A program made the translations under genes and the position numbers. Below, piece after piece: positions 1 to 8,899 of a stretch of 57,308 nt of DNA (positions are counted from its first letter, which is position 1; every line of letters starts with the position of its first letter). Under the pieces are notes generated by a model. It was given only the letters and a program-made list of their open reading frames with translations. It was not told where the DNA came from and ran no database searches. The stretch is from Clostridia bacterium (GTDB lineage: Bacteria; Bacillota; Clostridia; Oscillospirales; CAG-272), in assembly GCA_017942005.1 (NCBI GenBank), contig JAGAVJ010000011.1, positions 1 through 57,308 on the forward strand, given 5' to 3'.

Positions 1-108
1 GCATAAGCTAGTAAGACCCCTTGCAGACTACAAGGTTGATAGGTCATGGGTGGAAGTGCAGTAATGCATGCAGCTGAATGATACTAATCGGTCGAGGGCT
101 TGTACTGC
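1..108 (+). rRNA. 23S ribosomal RNA, 3' end (partial)
   Basis: The first ~108 bases match the conserved 3' end of bacterial 23S rRNA, including the Firmicute-type closing stretch ACTAATCGGTCGAGGGCTTG at about 84-102. The 5' part lies outside the window. A short inverted repeat (TTCAAGT 113-119 with ACTTGAA 126-132) follows and may be a processing stem or part of the trailer. No 5S rRNA or tRNA is seen between here and the terminators at 209-306. The exact mature end is uncertain by a few bases. Confidence 0.93.
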
Positions 109-208
109 CAATTTCAAGTTCTTTTACTTGAAGTCCTTCGTTTCTACTTCTTCCCTTTATTCGGTTTTCAATGAGCATTTGTTCCCTTTTCCTTTGCTTT
201 GTTTCTGT

Positions 209-240
209 ACTCCGCTTTTTTGAGCGGAGTTTTTTGTTTT
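209..240 (+). terminator. rRNA operon terminator
   Basis: ACTCCGCT (209-216) pairs with AGCGGAGT (223-230), followed by TTTTTGTTTT. This is a classic intrinsic terminator about 100 bases after the 23S end. Confidence 0.85.
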
Positions 241-284
241 CTTCAGCACAACTCATTGTATAAACTGTTTGATACAATGAAAAT

Positions 285-306
285 CCAACTTTGAGTTGGT
301 TTTTTA
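285..306 (+). terminator. second, weaker terminator of the rRNA operon
   Basis: CCAACT (285-290) pairs with AGTTGG (294-299) over a TTG loop and is followed by a T run. It probably backs up the stronger terminator upstream. Confidence 0.6.
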
Positions 307-354
307 TATGAAAAATAATCAATTTATTATGTAGAAAATCCCCTCAGAGTATGC

Positions 355-376
355 TATAATTATAACTGTGATCACA
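355..376 (+). promoter_or_regulatory. -10 box and palindromic operator candidate of the XRE gene
   Basis: TATAAT at 355-360 is followed by the perfect palindrome TGTGATCACA at 367-376, close to the expected transcription start. No good -35 box is visible. A palindrome at the start site of an HTH regulator gene suggests autoregulation (inference). The ribosome binding site is AAGGGG at about 389-394. Confidence 0.5.
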
Positions 377-404
377 AAGAAACATTTTAAGGGGATAGAA
401 GGTT

Positions 405-1487
405 ATGAATATTGGAACAAATATCTACATGCTTCGCAAGGAAAAGAAAATCACGCAGGCACAGCTTGCCGAAAAACTCGGTGTTTCTGAACAGGCAATA
501 TCCAAATGGGAGAACGATCAATGCGCTCCCGATGTAAGTCTTTTCCCGATTATTGCAGACTATTTCGGCGTTTCGATTGACCGTCTTTTCGGTTATTATA
601 TGAACAGCTATGCAGAGGAAGTCAAGAGCATTATAAAAGCAGCTGACGACAGTATGGATACGTACAAAGAGATTGAAATTATCAGTGAGGGATTGAAAAG
701 ATATCCCAACAGTCCTGATTTAAAGATTTATCTTGCATTTTCTCTGTCTATGGTGAATAGATTTTCGGAGGATAATGATGAACGAAACAAAGCTGTTCAA
801 AAGGCGATTCAACTTTGTCTGGAAGTGGTTGACAGTTGCGGCGATAATAAATTGGTAGACAGGGCGCTTAATATGTTGTCGCGAATTTATAACGAAATTG
901 GCAACTACAAAAAAGCGGAGGAATGTATTAATAAAATCAGTGCCGACAGTTATGATTCCCGTATTGCAGGTAAGATTCGTATGCTGCAAGGCGAAAGATG
1001 CTTTGCTGAACAGGAACAGTTCGCTGAAGATTCCTTATGGAAATTATTTTGGACAATGAGTCATGTTTTTGAATCTATGACACATTCATATAAAAACAAT
1101 AAAGAATACGATAAAGCGTTGGCTTTCCTCCATGCGCATGAAAAACTGCTCTCTGTTTTTGATGACGGTTGTCCTGATTTTTATGCTGCTTATAAAATGG
1201 TTGCCTGTGAGAACAAAGCGGAAGTTTATATGAGGCTTGGTGACAAAGAAAAGTGTTTTGCAGAACTGAAGCGGTTTTATGATCTTGCAAAACAAGTTCA
1301 AGCGGTTGCTCAAAATCATGATTTTAACATTGCAGTTCGTAATCCCACTTACTTTTCCGGTATTTCAGAAGAAATTTATGAAGAATATATGTTTAACGTC
1401 AATCCTTCAAAAGCACTGTTAAAATACGATGCATTTTTCGGTGACGATGAAGCTTATGTTCAATTTAAAGAAGGAATAACAGTATAA
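405..1487 (+). CDS. XRE-family HTH regulator with TPR-like C-terminal region
   Basis: 360 aa. Residues ~1-63 form a Cro/C1-type helix-turn-helix (LAEKLGVSEQAISKWEND is the recognition region), so DNA binding is well supported. Residues ~95-330 are helical with repeated pair patterns (for example ALNMLSRIYNEIGNYKKAEE and ENKAEVYMRLGDKEKCFAEL) like tetratricopeptide repeats. This matches the XRE-TPR layout used by peptide- or protein-responsive regulators in Firmicutes. The gene stands alone after the rRNA operon with its own promoter and is closed by a bidirectional terminator. No target gene or signalling peptide gene is recognisable nearby, so its signal is unknown. The palindrome at 367-376 may be its own operator. 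Confidence 0.85.
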   Translation: MNIGTNIYMLRKEKKITQAQLAEKLGVSEQAISKWENDQCAPDVSLFPIIADYFGVSIDRLFGYYMNSYAEEVKSIIKAADDSMDTYKEIEIISEGLKRYPNSPDLKIYLAFSLSMVNRFSEDNDERNKAVQKAIQLCLEVVDSCGDNKLVDRALNMLSRIYNEIGNYKKAEECINKISADSYDSRIAGKIRMLQGERCFAEQEQFAEDSLWKLFWTMSHVFESMTHSYKNNKEYDKALAFLHAHEKLLSVFDDGCPDFYAAYKMVACENKAEVYMRLGDKEKCFAELKRFYDLAKQVQAVAQNHDFNIAVRNPTYFSGISEEIYEEYMFNVNPSKALLKYDAFFGDDEAYVQFKEGITV

Positions 1488-1534
1488 CGGTAGGGAAGTA
1501 TCAGTCCAGTTTTTTCGGCATTGAACATAAAAAA

Positions 1535-1574
1535 ACAGAAGCAATGATCAAAAGATCAAAGCTTCTGTTTTTTA
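1535..1574. terminator. bidirectional terminator between XRE gene and HIT gene
   Basis: ACAGAAGC (1535-1542) pairs with GCTTCTGT (1561-1568), with an inner ATC/GAT pairing. A run of A lies before it and a run of T after it, so it can stop transcripts from both convergent genes. Confidence 0.85.
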
Positions 1575-1608
1575 GTTTTTTGCAGAATCTGTTCTCAATT
1601 TTTAATAT

Positions 1609-1947
1609 TTATGCCATTTTTTCGGAGAGCTGTGCTCCGCCAAGGATGTGAAAATGAAGATGTTTTACCGATTGACAAGCATCATCTCCGCAATTGCTGA
1701 TGACGCGATAGCCGTTGGTGATACCGGCTTGTTTGGCGATCATAGGGATTTTGGTGAAAATCTTTGCAACAACCGCGGCATTTTCTTCCTGAATGCCGTC
1801 TATGGACGGAATGTGCGTTTTGGGAATGACAAGAATGTGAATGGGGGCTTGCGGATTGATGTCATAAAATGCGTACATATCGTCATCTTCATAGGCTTTT
1901 TTTGAAGGAATTTCCCCTGCAATAATTTTACAAAATAAACAATCCAT
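1609..1947 (-). CDS. HIT-family (HINT-like) nucleotide hydrolase
   Basis: 112 aa, the usual length of single-domain HINT proteins. The signature CQSVKHLHFHILGG at residues 91-104 contains the H-x-H-x-H triad (H96, H98, H100). The family hydrolyses nucleoside phosphoramidates and related adenosine or guanosine monophosphate conjugates, with the middle histidine as nucleophile. The N-terminal CxxC (C3, C6) is common in bacterial members. The gene is monocistronic, preceded by AAAGGA about 11 bases before the ATG, and a TATAAT-type -10 box lies on the minus strand at 1987-1992. It converges with the XRE gene and diverges from secA. Confidence 0.93.
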   Translation of the reverse strand: MDCLFCKIIAGEIPSKKAYEDDDMYAFYDINPQAPIHILVIPKTHIPSIDGIQEENAAVVAKIFTKIPMIAKQAGITNGYRVISNCGDDACQSVKHLHFHILGGAQLSEKMA

Positions 1948-2097
1948 ATTGATAGTTCCTTTCTATTATAAAAGTTTTCATATAGTATTATACACGAAAA
2001 ATGATAAAAATGGAAGACTTCGTTAAAAGAATTAAAAAAAATTTCATTGTTGAAATAAAATTTACATTTAACCGTGGTAATTTTTATGAAATTATAG

Positions 2098-2103
2098 TAT
2101 AAT
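2098..2103 (+). promoter_or_regulatory. -10 box of the secA promoter
   Basis: TATAAT 98 bases before the secA start in an AT-rich stretch. No clear -35 box at 17-bp spacing is seen, so the promoter assignment rests on the -10 box and position only. Confidence 0.45.
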
Positions 2104-2200
2104 GTTTATAATTGCATTTCACTGTGTTTTTCATGGGAAACTGAAACGTATAAAATTCTTCTTTGAAGTGTGGAAATAAAAGGAATTGAAGGTAAAAAGA

Positions 2201-4972
2201 ATGGGACTAATTGATACATTGTTTGGAACCTACTCAGACCGCCAGGTTAAGAAACTAATGAGTACAGTCGCGCGTGTGGAAGCACTGGCGGATAAATATA
2301 AAAAAATGTCTGATGATGAGCTGAAGAAGCAGACAGATCGGCTCAAATCCCGTCTTCGTGAAGGAGAATCTCTGGATGATATTCTGCCGGATGCGTTTGC
2401 GGTTGTCCGTGAAGCAGATGACCGTGTGCTGAATAAGCGTCCGTTTAAAGTACAGGTTATTGGCGGTATTGTCATACATCAAGGTCGAATTGCCGAGATG
2501 AAAACCGGTGAAGGTAAAACATTGATGGCAACTATGCCGGCATATTTGAATGCGCTTACCGGAAAGGGCGTGCATATCATTACGGTCAACGATTATCTGG
2601 CACGTGTCGGTGCAGAGGAAATGGGACGTGTATATGCATTCCTTGGCCTGAAAACGGGGCTTGTTGTCCACGGTATGGACAGCCGACAGAAAAAAGATGC
2701 CTACAATGCCGATATTACCTATGGTACCAATAATGAATTCGGCTTTGATTATCTGCGCGACAATAGAGTATTATACAAAGAAGAAATGGTACAGCGCGGA
2801 CATCAGTTTGCAATCGTCGATGAAGTGGACTCTGTGTTAATTGATGAAGCAAGAACGCCTCTGATTATTTCCGGACAGGGTGAAAAATCGACAATGCTGT
2901 ATGATCTTGCCGACCGTTTTGTGAAAACGCTGACATGTTATAAGGTCAAAGAGATGGATGACAAAGATGACATGGAAGAAATCACAGAAGATTATCTGAT
3001 TGATGAAAAGGCAAAGAACGCAGTATTGACTACTGTCGGTGTAAAACATGCGGAAGAATATTTTCATCTTGAAAATCTGTCGGATCCTGCAAACTCTACG
3101 ATTTCCCATCATATCAACCAGGCACTGCACGCACATGGCTGCATGCAGCGTGATGTGGACTATGTGGTCAAGGACGGTCAGGTTGTCATTGTCGACAGCT
3201 TTACAGGCCGCCTCATGCCCGGCAGAAGATTTTCTGACGGTTTGCACCAGGCAATTGAAGCCAAAGAACACGTGAAAATTGAACGTGAATCGAAGACGCT
3301 TGCAACCATTACCTTCCAGAACTACTTCCGTCTTTATAAAAAGCTTTCCGGTATGACGGGTACCGCATTGACCGAAGAGGAAGAGTTCCGTGAAATTTAT
3401 AATCTGGACGTTGTTGTCATTCCTACCAATAAACCGATGATTCGTATAGATCATTCCGATGTTGTTTACAAAAATGCACGCGGAAAGTACAATGCAATCA
3501 TTGCACAAATTAAGGAATGCCATGCAAAAGGGCAGCCGGTTCTTGTCGGTACCGTTTCTGTGGACAAGTCGGAGCTTCTTTCACAGATGCTGAAGCGCGA
3601 GGGCATTCCGCATACCGTTCTGAATGCAAAATATCATGAAAAAGAAGCGGAAATCGTAGCAGAAGCAGGAAAACTTGGCGCTGTTACCATTTCCACCAAT
3701 ATGGCAGGTCGTGGTACGGATATTCAGCTTGGCGGTAATCCAGAGTTCTATGCAAAGCGTGAAATGCGGCAAATGGGATATCCGGAGGATGTGATTATTG
3801 ACGCAACCGGTACTGCCATTTCTGTCAGTGAAGAAGCGATGGCGGCGAGAGACGTTTTCCATGAGCTTTATAAAAAATATAAGGAACAAATTGCACCGGA
3901 GGCAGAAAAAATCTGTGCGCTTGGCGGTTTATTTATCATCGGTACCGAACGGCATGAATCCCGCCGTATCGATAACCAGCTGCGCGGTCGTTCCGGTCGT
4001 CAGGGTGACCCGGGTGAATCCCGTTTCTACCTGTCCTTTGAAGATGATCTGATGCGTCTGTTCGGCTCTGACCGGATTGTCAGCATGGTAGAAAAGCTTG
4101 GCCTGGAAGAAGACCAGCCGATTGATGCAAAGCTTTTGTCCAATTCGATTGAAAATGCACAGAAAAAGCTGGAGTCTATGAACTTTGAACGCAGAAAATA
4201 TGTCTTGACCTACGATGATGTCATGAATCAGCAGCGTGCAGTCATCTATTCTCAGCGTCAGGAAGTGCTTGACGGTTTGGACATCAAGGATAAAATCCAG
4301 AAAATGATGACGCAGACCATTGAGCATACGGTTGGCAGCTTTACCACTGCGGAGGTCGCGGATGACTGGAACTATGACGGTTTGCGCACCTATTTCTACG
4401 GAACACTTTGCCGTGATGAAGACTTCCATTACACATCGGATGATTATAATACGCTTTCCAGAGAAGATTTGATCAAGGTACTGCAGGATCGCTGCGATGC
4501 GTTGTATCAGGAGAAGGAGGCGCTGTTTGGCGAAACACAAATGCGTGAAATTGAACGCGTTGTGCTTTTAAAGAATGTCGATACCAAGTGGATGGATCAT
4601 TTGGATGCCATGGATGAACTGAAAGGAACGATTAACCTTCAAGCATATGCCCATAGAAATCCGATCACAGAATTCCGTCTGCAGTCCGGTGAAATGTTTG
4701 ATGAGATGATTGCTGCCATTCGTGAGGATACGACACGGACGCTGCTTTCGATCGTTCCGAAGCCGAATGAAGAAATCAAGCGTGAGAAGGTTGCAAAGGA
4801 AACCTCAGAGGGCTTTGAAGGCGGCGAGCAGCAGATGAAAACGCCGGCGCGTTCTGCCGCACCGAAAAACGCCAATGGAGAAAAGATTGGCAGAAACGAT
4901 CCCTGCCCCTGCGGAAGCGGAAAGAAATATAAAAAGTGCTGCGGATTTAATCCGAACGACCCGAACAATTAA
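2201..4972 (+). CDS. secA: preprotein translocase ATPase SecA
   Basis: 923 aa from the ATG at 2201, chosen over the in-frame TTG at 2186 because GAAGGT (2188-2193) is a well-spaced ribosome binding site for it. SecA drives post-translational export of signal-peptide proteins through SecYEG at the membrane. Visible features: Walker A MKTGEGKT at residues 100-107; Walker B/DEAD-type IVDEVDSVLIDEARTPLI around 205-222; the motor II GRGTDIQLGG motif; the arginine-rich RIDNQLRGRSGRQGD motif; and a C-terminal zinc-binding tail PCPCGSGKKYKKCC. Length and architecture are those of the housekeeping SecA1. It is followed without an evident terminator by the leader and membrane protein at 4982-5842. Confidence 0.98.
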   Translation: MGLIDTLFGTYSDRQVKKLMSTVARVEALADKYKKMSDDELKKQTDRLKSRLREGESLDDILPDAFAVVREADDRVLNKRPFKVQVIGGIVIHQGRIAEMKTGEGKTLMATMPAYLNALTGKGVHIITVNDYLARVGAEEMGRVYAFLGLKTGLVVHGMDSRQKKDAYNADITYGTNNEFGFDYLRDNRVLYKEEMVQRGHQFAIVDEVDSVLIDEARTPLIISGQGEKSTMLYDLADRFVKTLTCYKVKEMDDKDDMEEITEDYLIDEKAKNAVLTTVGVKHAEEYFHLENLSDPANSTISHHINQALHAHGCMQRDVDYVVKDGQVVIVDSFTGRLMPGRRFSDGLHQAIEAKEHVKIERESKTLATITFQNYFRLYKKLSGMTGTALTEEEEFREIYNLDVVVIPTNKPMIRIDHSDVVYKNARGKYNAIIAQIKECHAKGQPVLVGTVSVDKSELLSQMLKREGIPHTVLNAKYHEKEAEIVAEAGKLGAVTISTNMAGRGTDIQLGGNPEFYAKREMRQMGYPEDVIIDATGTAISVSEEAMAARDVFHELYKKYKEQIAPEAEKICALGGLFIIGTERHESRRIDNQLRGRSGRQGDPGESRFYLSFEDDLMRLFGSDRIVSMVEKLGLEEDQPIDAKLLSNSIENAQKKLESMNFERRKYVLTYDDVMNQQRAVIYSQRQEVLDGLDIKDKIQKMMTQTIEHTVGSFTTAEVADDWNYDGLRTYFYGTLCRDEDFHYTSDDYNTLSREDLIKVLQDRCDALYQEKEALFGETQMREIERVVLLKNVDTKWMDHLDAMDELKGTINLQAYAHRNPITEFRLQSGEMFDEMIAAIREDTTRTLLSIVPKPNEEIKREKVAKETSEGFEGGEQQMKTPARSAAPKNANGEKIGRNDPCPCGSGKKYKKCCGFNPNDPNN

Positions 4973-4981
4973 AGGCACGAA

Positions 4982-5063
4982 GTTTGAAAATGAATTTTCA
5001 AACGAAGAGTTGTGGCGTACACCACAACTCTATGTAGAAAGGAAACTTTTGCTTACGCAAAAG
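4982..5063 (+). promoter_or_regulatory. structured leader with hairpin between SD and start codon (copy 1)
   Basis: Three hairpins in a row. H1: GTTTGAAAA 4982-4990 with TTTTCAAAC 4995-5003. H2: GAGTTGTGG 5007-5015 with CCACAACTC 5022-5030. The SD AAAGGA is at 5038-5043. H3: CTTTTGC 5046-5052 with GCAAAAG 5057-5063. The start codon follows 11 bases later at 5075. The AAAGGA-to-ATG gap is 31 nt, or 13 nt without H3. H1 could also act as a weak attenuator after secA. Confidence 0.7.
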
Positions 5064-5074
5064 CCAAAGTATAT

Positions 5075-5842
5075 ATGGGATTTGGCGTATTATTTATTGG
5101 ATATATGCTGCTTTTGTCCGTACCGCTGCATTCTATGGGGATATGTGTAGAGGTGCTTGGCTATCTGGTCATGCTGAAAGCACTCTCTCCTGCATTGCTT
5201 GGGCAATATCAGAAAGGATTTCTGAATGCACATCGGGTGTGCTGGATTCTGGTTCCGCTCGGAATTTTCACACTCGGTTTGCAGTGCCTGTCGTGGCTCG
5301 GCTTTGAAGCACTCTATCAGACGGTCAATCGCGTGACCTCGCTGCCATATACCGTGTTCCTTTCCTTTGCGTTGCTATTGTTCCATTATTATCTGCTTGA
5401 CGGTGTGGAACATCAGGCGCGGGATGTGGAGCTTCCGGACATCATACGGCAAGCCATGCGCAATCGGATCATGACGGCGGTCTATTTTGTATTGATGATT
5501 GCTGTCAACTTTTTGGATATTCCAGCGGTGACGGATGTCATTCCGTATACCAATCTTGTGGGAATTGTTTCGCTTTTTGGCGTCATTTGGATTGTTTTGA
5601 ATGCGAAGATGATTTTTAACTGCTATATGTGGATTTGTCTTCCGGAGGATTTGGATATGAAACCGCGTGAAAACCCGGTTTTACCCAATTTGTTTCAGTT
5701 AAAGAATCGGAATAAGTATGCAAATGTGACAGACGAAGATAAGCAGATTCATGACAAAAAAGAAGCAAAGGAAGCCTATGACGCCGAAATGCGTGCGCGT
5801 CAGGCAGCACGTACCAAGAAAAATAAACGGGGAAAACGGTAA
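5075..5842 (+). CDS. uncharacterised polytopic membrane protein
   Basis: 255 aa from the ATG at 5075, the only start downstream of the SD-hairpin leader; longer in-frame readings would translate the leader itself. Hydrophobic segments near the N-terminus and later stretches (GVLFIGYMLLLSVPLHSMG, ILVPLGIFTLGLQCLSWLGF, VFLSFALLLFHYYLL, IMTAVYFVLMIAVNFL and LVGIVSLFGVIWIVLNAKMI) suggest about six membrane spans. The C-terminal ~60 residues are cytoplasmic, highly charged and lysine-rich, ending KKNKRGKR. I do not recognise the family. It lies 37 bp before another membrane protein gene, so the two are probably co-transcribed. Confidence 0.8.
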   Translation: MGFGVLFIGYMLLLSVPLHSMGICVEVLGYLVMLKALSPALLGQYQKGFLNAHRVCWILVPLGIFTLGLQCLSWLGFEALYQTVNRVTSLPYTVFLSFALLLFHYYLLDGVEHQARDVELPDIIRQAMRNRIMTAVYFVLMIAVNFLDIPAVTDVIPYTNLVGIVSLFGVIWIVLNAKMIFNCYMWICLPEDLDMKPRENPVLPNLFQLKNRNKYANVTDEDKQIHDKKEAKEAYDAEMRARQAARTKKNKRGKR

Positions 5843-5878
5843 CAAACGGGAAATGAAAGCAAACGGAGGAGATGTTCC

Positions 5879-7330
5879 ATGGCAGAAGAAGTGAAAATAA
5901 ATCCGCGTTTTGGCATGGCAGCAATCGGTTTATGCTTTCTTATGAATCCGCTGGTCAATGTCATTGATATTCTGCCGGACTGTATTGGATGGCTTCTTCT
6001 CGCATGCTCTATGACTCCGTTGTCTTTTATCAATGATGAGATACATACAGCAAGACGCCTTGCATGGATTCTGTTCGGAATTACAACGGTAAAAATCGGT
6101 CCGATGATTTTCTCTCTGCTTGGACAGGATGTATTTGAAATTCTGGGAGAGCCAGGGCTTGTGTTGATTTATACACTTTGTTTTGGCGCAGCGGAAGTCT
6201 ATCTCGGTTCACGGATTCTTCTTTTATGGTTGTCCAATGTGTCACAGATTGGTTTGCTGTATGACAGCAAACCGGCGATACGCGGCGCGGATACCCTGAA
6301 AATTTTTACGGTTTGGTTCTTTCTTGTGCGAATGATCGGCAGTTTTTTGCCGGAGCTGGTATATCTGCGTTCTACAGAATATCTTGGAAACGTCATATAT
6401 GGTGTTGTGATTGATATTCGGGATTACAGACCGTATTTGATTGCGTTTTGTGCCATTGCAGTTGGCATTTTCGGTCTTGCATGGTTGATTTTTATGCTGC
6501 GCTATATCCGCAGCATAAAAAAAGAGATTCCGGATGGAACTTATGGAAATGCACTGCGCAGTCTGGCAAACGACAAGAAAGACGAAATCATATGCAAAAA
6601 AAATCTGGAGCTATTTGCTGTCTCATTTGGTATGATGATTGCAGGAGCTGTGTTCCTATGCCATTTTTCATTTGAAAACTTGAATATTCTGCCGGACTGC
6701 ATTGGCGTCGTTCTCCTGTTTGTTTCCGTTTTTCTATTAAGAGAAAAACAGATTGCAGATGCTTCTGTGTATCGGTGGGGAATTGCCGCGGCGGTGTATT
6801 CCGCTGCGTATTCGGTTGTACGCGCATGGCATGGCATCCAGTATCATGCATTTTGGACAGACAATATCGTATCCTATTTCCGACGGGATGTTGTAATATC
6901 CGCAGAGCGGCAAGCAGAGCAAATGCAGCTGCAGCTGATTATGCTGGCGCTTGCGATTGTGGAAACGCTGCTTTTATTGATGTTTTTTTATCAGTTTTTG
7001 AGGTGGGTACAGAAACTGGATACACTTTCCCAAAATGACAGCGTGACGGTGTACGACAGTATACAGAAGAACGCAATCGACTTTGAAAAGAAAGCATATG
7101 CCCAAAAACCGAGAAAGGTATGGATCTGGTTCTGTATTTCTGCATCGTTTGAAGTGATACGGGCATTGCCGCTGTTTACCTTTGTTGTAACACCGATTTC
7201 TTTTGTGCGGTTGGTGATCAACATTATTTTTGTATGTGTGTTTGTGAATTATCTTGCCTCTTTGAAGCAAATTCTGTTTTATCATTATCAGTTTAATGAT
7301 AAAAAACCGGATCACGAATTGGTTCGATAA
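5879..7330 (+). CDS. uncharacterised membrane protein with internal duplication
   Basis: 483 aa, starting at an ATG with GGAGGAG 8 bases upstream. About ten hydrophobic segments are present. The protein repeats itself: residues ~10-45 contain NVIDILPDCIGWLLL and residues ~240-275 contain ENLNILPDCIGVVLLF, each inside a similar hydrophobic frame, so it is a tandem duplication of a half-length membrane unit. The ILPDCIG motif with its cysteine is identical in both halves. No transporter or enzyme family is recognised. It forms a likely operon with the preceding membrane protein and ends at a hairpin terminator shared with the convergent AraC gene. Confidence 0.82.
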   Translation: MAEEVKINPRFGMAAIGLCFLMNPLVNVIDILPDCIGWLLLACSMTPLSFINDEIHTARRLAWILFGITTVKIGPMIFSLLGQDVFEILGEPGLVLIYTLCFGAAEVYLGSRILLLWLSNVSQIGLLYDSKPAIRGADTLKIFTVWFFLVRMIGSFLPELVYLRSTEYLGNVIYGVVIDIRDYRPYLIAFCAIAVGIFGLAWLIFMLRYIRSIKKEIPDGTYGNALRSLANDKKDEIICKKNLELFAVSFGMMIAGAVFLCHFSFENLNILPDCIGVVLLFVSVFLLREKQIADASVYRWGIAAAVYSAAYSVVRAWHGIQYHAFWTDNIVSYFRRDVVISAERQAEQMQLQLIMLALAIVETLLLLMFFYQFLRWVQKLDTLSQNDSVTVYDSIQKNAIDFEKKAYAQKPRKVWIWFCISASFEVIRALPLFTFVVTPISFVRLVINIIFVCVFVNYLASLKQILFYHYQFNDKKPDHELVR

Positions 7331-7335
7331 AAGAA

Positions 7336-7357
7336 GAAACCATCAAATGATGGTTTC
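7336..7357. terminator. terminator hairpin between convergent genes
   Basis: GAAACCATCA (7336-7345) pairs with TGATGGTTTC (7348-7357). It overlaps the last codons of the minus-strand AraC gene. The T run is short, so efficiency is uncertain. Confidence 0.55.
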
Positions 7358-8335
7358 CTCCGGCTTGATATATTTGCTTATGGCTTTGTATTTCAGAGGT
7401 GTTGTCCCGGTATAATTCCGGAACGCATGATAAAACGATTTCACATCACGGTATCCGCACTGTATCTGAATTTCGCTGACCGAACAATCTGTGGTCAGGA
7501 GAAGTGCACAGGCATGCCGGATACGCAAATTGGTAACGTAATCGTGAAAGGTACATCCCATGGCACGGCGAAAATGAATAGAGAACGCTGACTGCGACAT
7601 ATAATATTGATCTGCAAGCATTTTTGCACTGATGCTGCCGGGGGGATTTTGATTCAACCGATGAATGATTTCAGGAAGATAACGGGAAAAGGGAGTTTCC
7701 TCTAAAACCGTTTCTTCCTTTTTCTTTTCTGTGAAGAAGGCACGGGACAGCCGGATCAAGAGTACTGAGAGCATAGCGTGCAATACCGTTTTATAATCGT
7801 CTTCCTGCGCATGATATTCCCGCATCATATCTTCAAAAAATGAAACACTGTCCCATGTATTGGGGTGCAGGTTTTTTTTGCACAATGCGGTGTCTGTTTC
7901 TGCAAGAAGCATGTGGCTGTGCAGATAGGACAGCAGCTGTACCGTGCTGTTCAATGCGGGAAAATTTCCACCTAAAAATTCCGGATGAAAAATGCAGTTA
8001 ATCACAGACAATTTTTCTGATACTACTTCAAAAGAATGATGCATGCCATAGTCAATTAAGAACACGTCTCCGCGCTGTACGCGAAACTGCGCTCCGTCCA
8101 GATGATGAATGCCGCATCCTTCTGTGATGCATATGATTTCTGCAAATTCATGAGTATGATCTGCAAAATTGGTGTAAAAATCAGAGTGAATCATGTGGAT
8201 TTGGGATAATTCGTCTGTGTATGTGTAAAACATCTGACGCTGTTCCCTGTGGTCTGACGCTGTTCCGCTTGAATTTTTATAAAGACAGGTAATTCCAGCG
8301 GATTCTGGTGGATCTTTTTGTTTTCTCCGCGGCAT
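7343..8335 (-). CDS. AraC-family transcriptional regulator with cupin sensor
   Basis: 330 aa. GGAGGG 7 bases before the ATG supports this start. Residues ~50-140 form a cupin-like sensor (HTHEFAEIICITEGCGIHHLDG and the RGDVFLIDYGMHHSF turn). The last ~100 residues carry the two AraC helix-turn-helix motifs (SAKMLADQYYMSQSAFSIHF and VSEIQIQCGYRDVKSFYHAF). Such proteins usually bind a sugar and activate nearby catabolic genes. It is transcribed away from the GH127 gene at 9001 across a 650-bp control region, so that enzyme is the likely target (inference). Confidence 0.92.
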   Translation of the reverse strand: MPRRKQKDPPESAGITCLYKNSSGTASDHREQRQMFYTYTDELSQIHMIHSDFYTNFADHTHEFAEIICITEGCGIHHLDGAQFRVQRGDVFLIDYGMHHSFEVVSEKLSVINCIFHPEFLGGNFPALNSTVQLLSYLHSHMLLAETDTALCKKNLHPNTWDSVSFFEDMMREYHAQEDDYKTVLHAMLSVLLIRLSRAFFTEKKKEETVLEETPFSRYLPEIIHRLNQNPPGSISAKMLADQYYMSQSAFSIHFRRAMGCTFHDYVTNLRIRHACALLLTTDCSVSEIQIQCGYRDVKSFYHAFRNYTGTTPLKYKAISKYIKPEETII

Positions 8336-8352
8336 TGGATTCCCTCCAAATC

Positions 8353-8480
8353 ATTTTATCTTAACGTGAGTCTGATGAGCCGAGCTGTCGCATACGACTG
8401 TCATATCTGACAGTCTATAAAATTCGCCTTTTCGTTCTTTCAAGCAACGAAAGCCACAAAACTGAAATCCCCTACGGTAT
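8353..8480. repeat. intergenic repeat fragment in the AraC/GH127 control region
   Basis: This stretch holds GTGAGTCTGATGA near 8355, related to the ends of the elements at 16024 and 29855, and a hairpin ACTGTCATA/TATCTGACAGT-like at about 8398-8416. It also holds TATAAAATTCGCCTTTTCG at about 8417, which recurs at about 48782. The minus-strand reading TTTTGTGGCTTTCGTTGC (about 8441-8458) recurs at 52117. It is patchwork repeat DNA without coding capacity. Confidence 0.5.
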
Positions 8481-8591
8481 ATTATACCTTATTTTTCTAT
8501 TTTTCGCAAGGGAAATCCGGAATTTTAACAAATATCATGAAGGAAATAAAAATTTACCCCTAAAAAAGAATGATTTTTGATGAAAACCCTA

Positions 8592-8620
8592 TTGCATTTC
8601 CGGATAAAATCATGTATAAT
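8592..8620 (+). promoter_or_regulatory. promoter of the GH127 gene
   Basis: TTGCAT (8592-8597), 17-bp spacer, TATAAT (8615-8620). A transcript from here would carry a ~370-nt structured 5' untranslated region: the three-hairpin element at 8691-8832 and then the leader at 8900-8988. Confidence 0.7.
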
Positions 8621-8690
8621 TAATAGTATCAAAATAGTTAAAAATGATTTTGATATTGCTTTAGGAAACTGGTGCAGTCTTATAATAACC

Positions 8691-8832
8691 GCGACATGAT
8701 GTCCCCCGCCTCTTATAGGCGGCGGGTTCCATCTCAGTCTTTCCGTAGGGGATAAAAATCCCCTACGGAAATTCTAAGGGGTAAATGCCCCAGGTCGCTT
8801 GTTGAATGACGGGGCGTTGCCCCTTATTGAAC
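8691..8832 (+). repeat. three-hairpin dispersed element, copy A
   Basis: The left hairpin is CCGCCT (8706-8711) with AGGCGG (8717-8722). A variable long hairpin has TTCCGTAGGGGAT (8741-8753) pairing with its complement ending at 8770, and a small GGGG/CCCC hairpin follows. The right hairpin is GTTGAATGACGGGGC (8801-8815) with GCCCCTTATTGAAC ending at 8832. GCGAC (8691-8695) and GTCGC (8794-8798) can close the left part. The left and right hairpins are nearly identical in sequence to copies at 21569-21680 and 34998-35107; the middle hairpin is unrelated in sequence but also paired. Confidence 0.7.
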
Positions 8833-8899
8833 GGGCTGCAAGTGTTTCCTATTAAGAAAGGGATTCCCTTATGGCTTGACAGAAAAGGGATAATCAATA

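Noticed and set aside
110..404. Search for 5S rRNA or tRNA after the 23S end.
   Set aside because: No 5S-like sequence or cloverleaf could be seen; two terminators close the operon first.
2837..3523. 228-codon open frame antisense to secA.
   Set aside because: Lies wholly inside the conserved secA coding region, has no ribosome binding site and an unusual cysteine/histidine-rich composition typical of antisense shadows.
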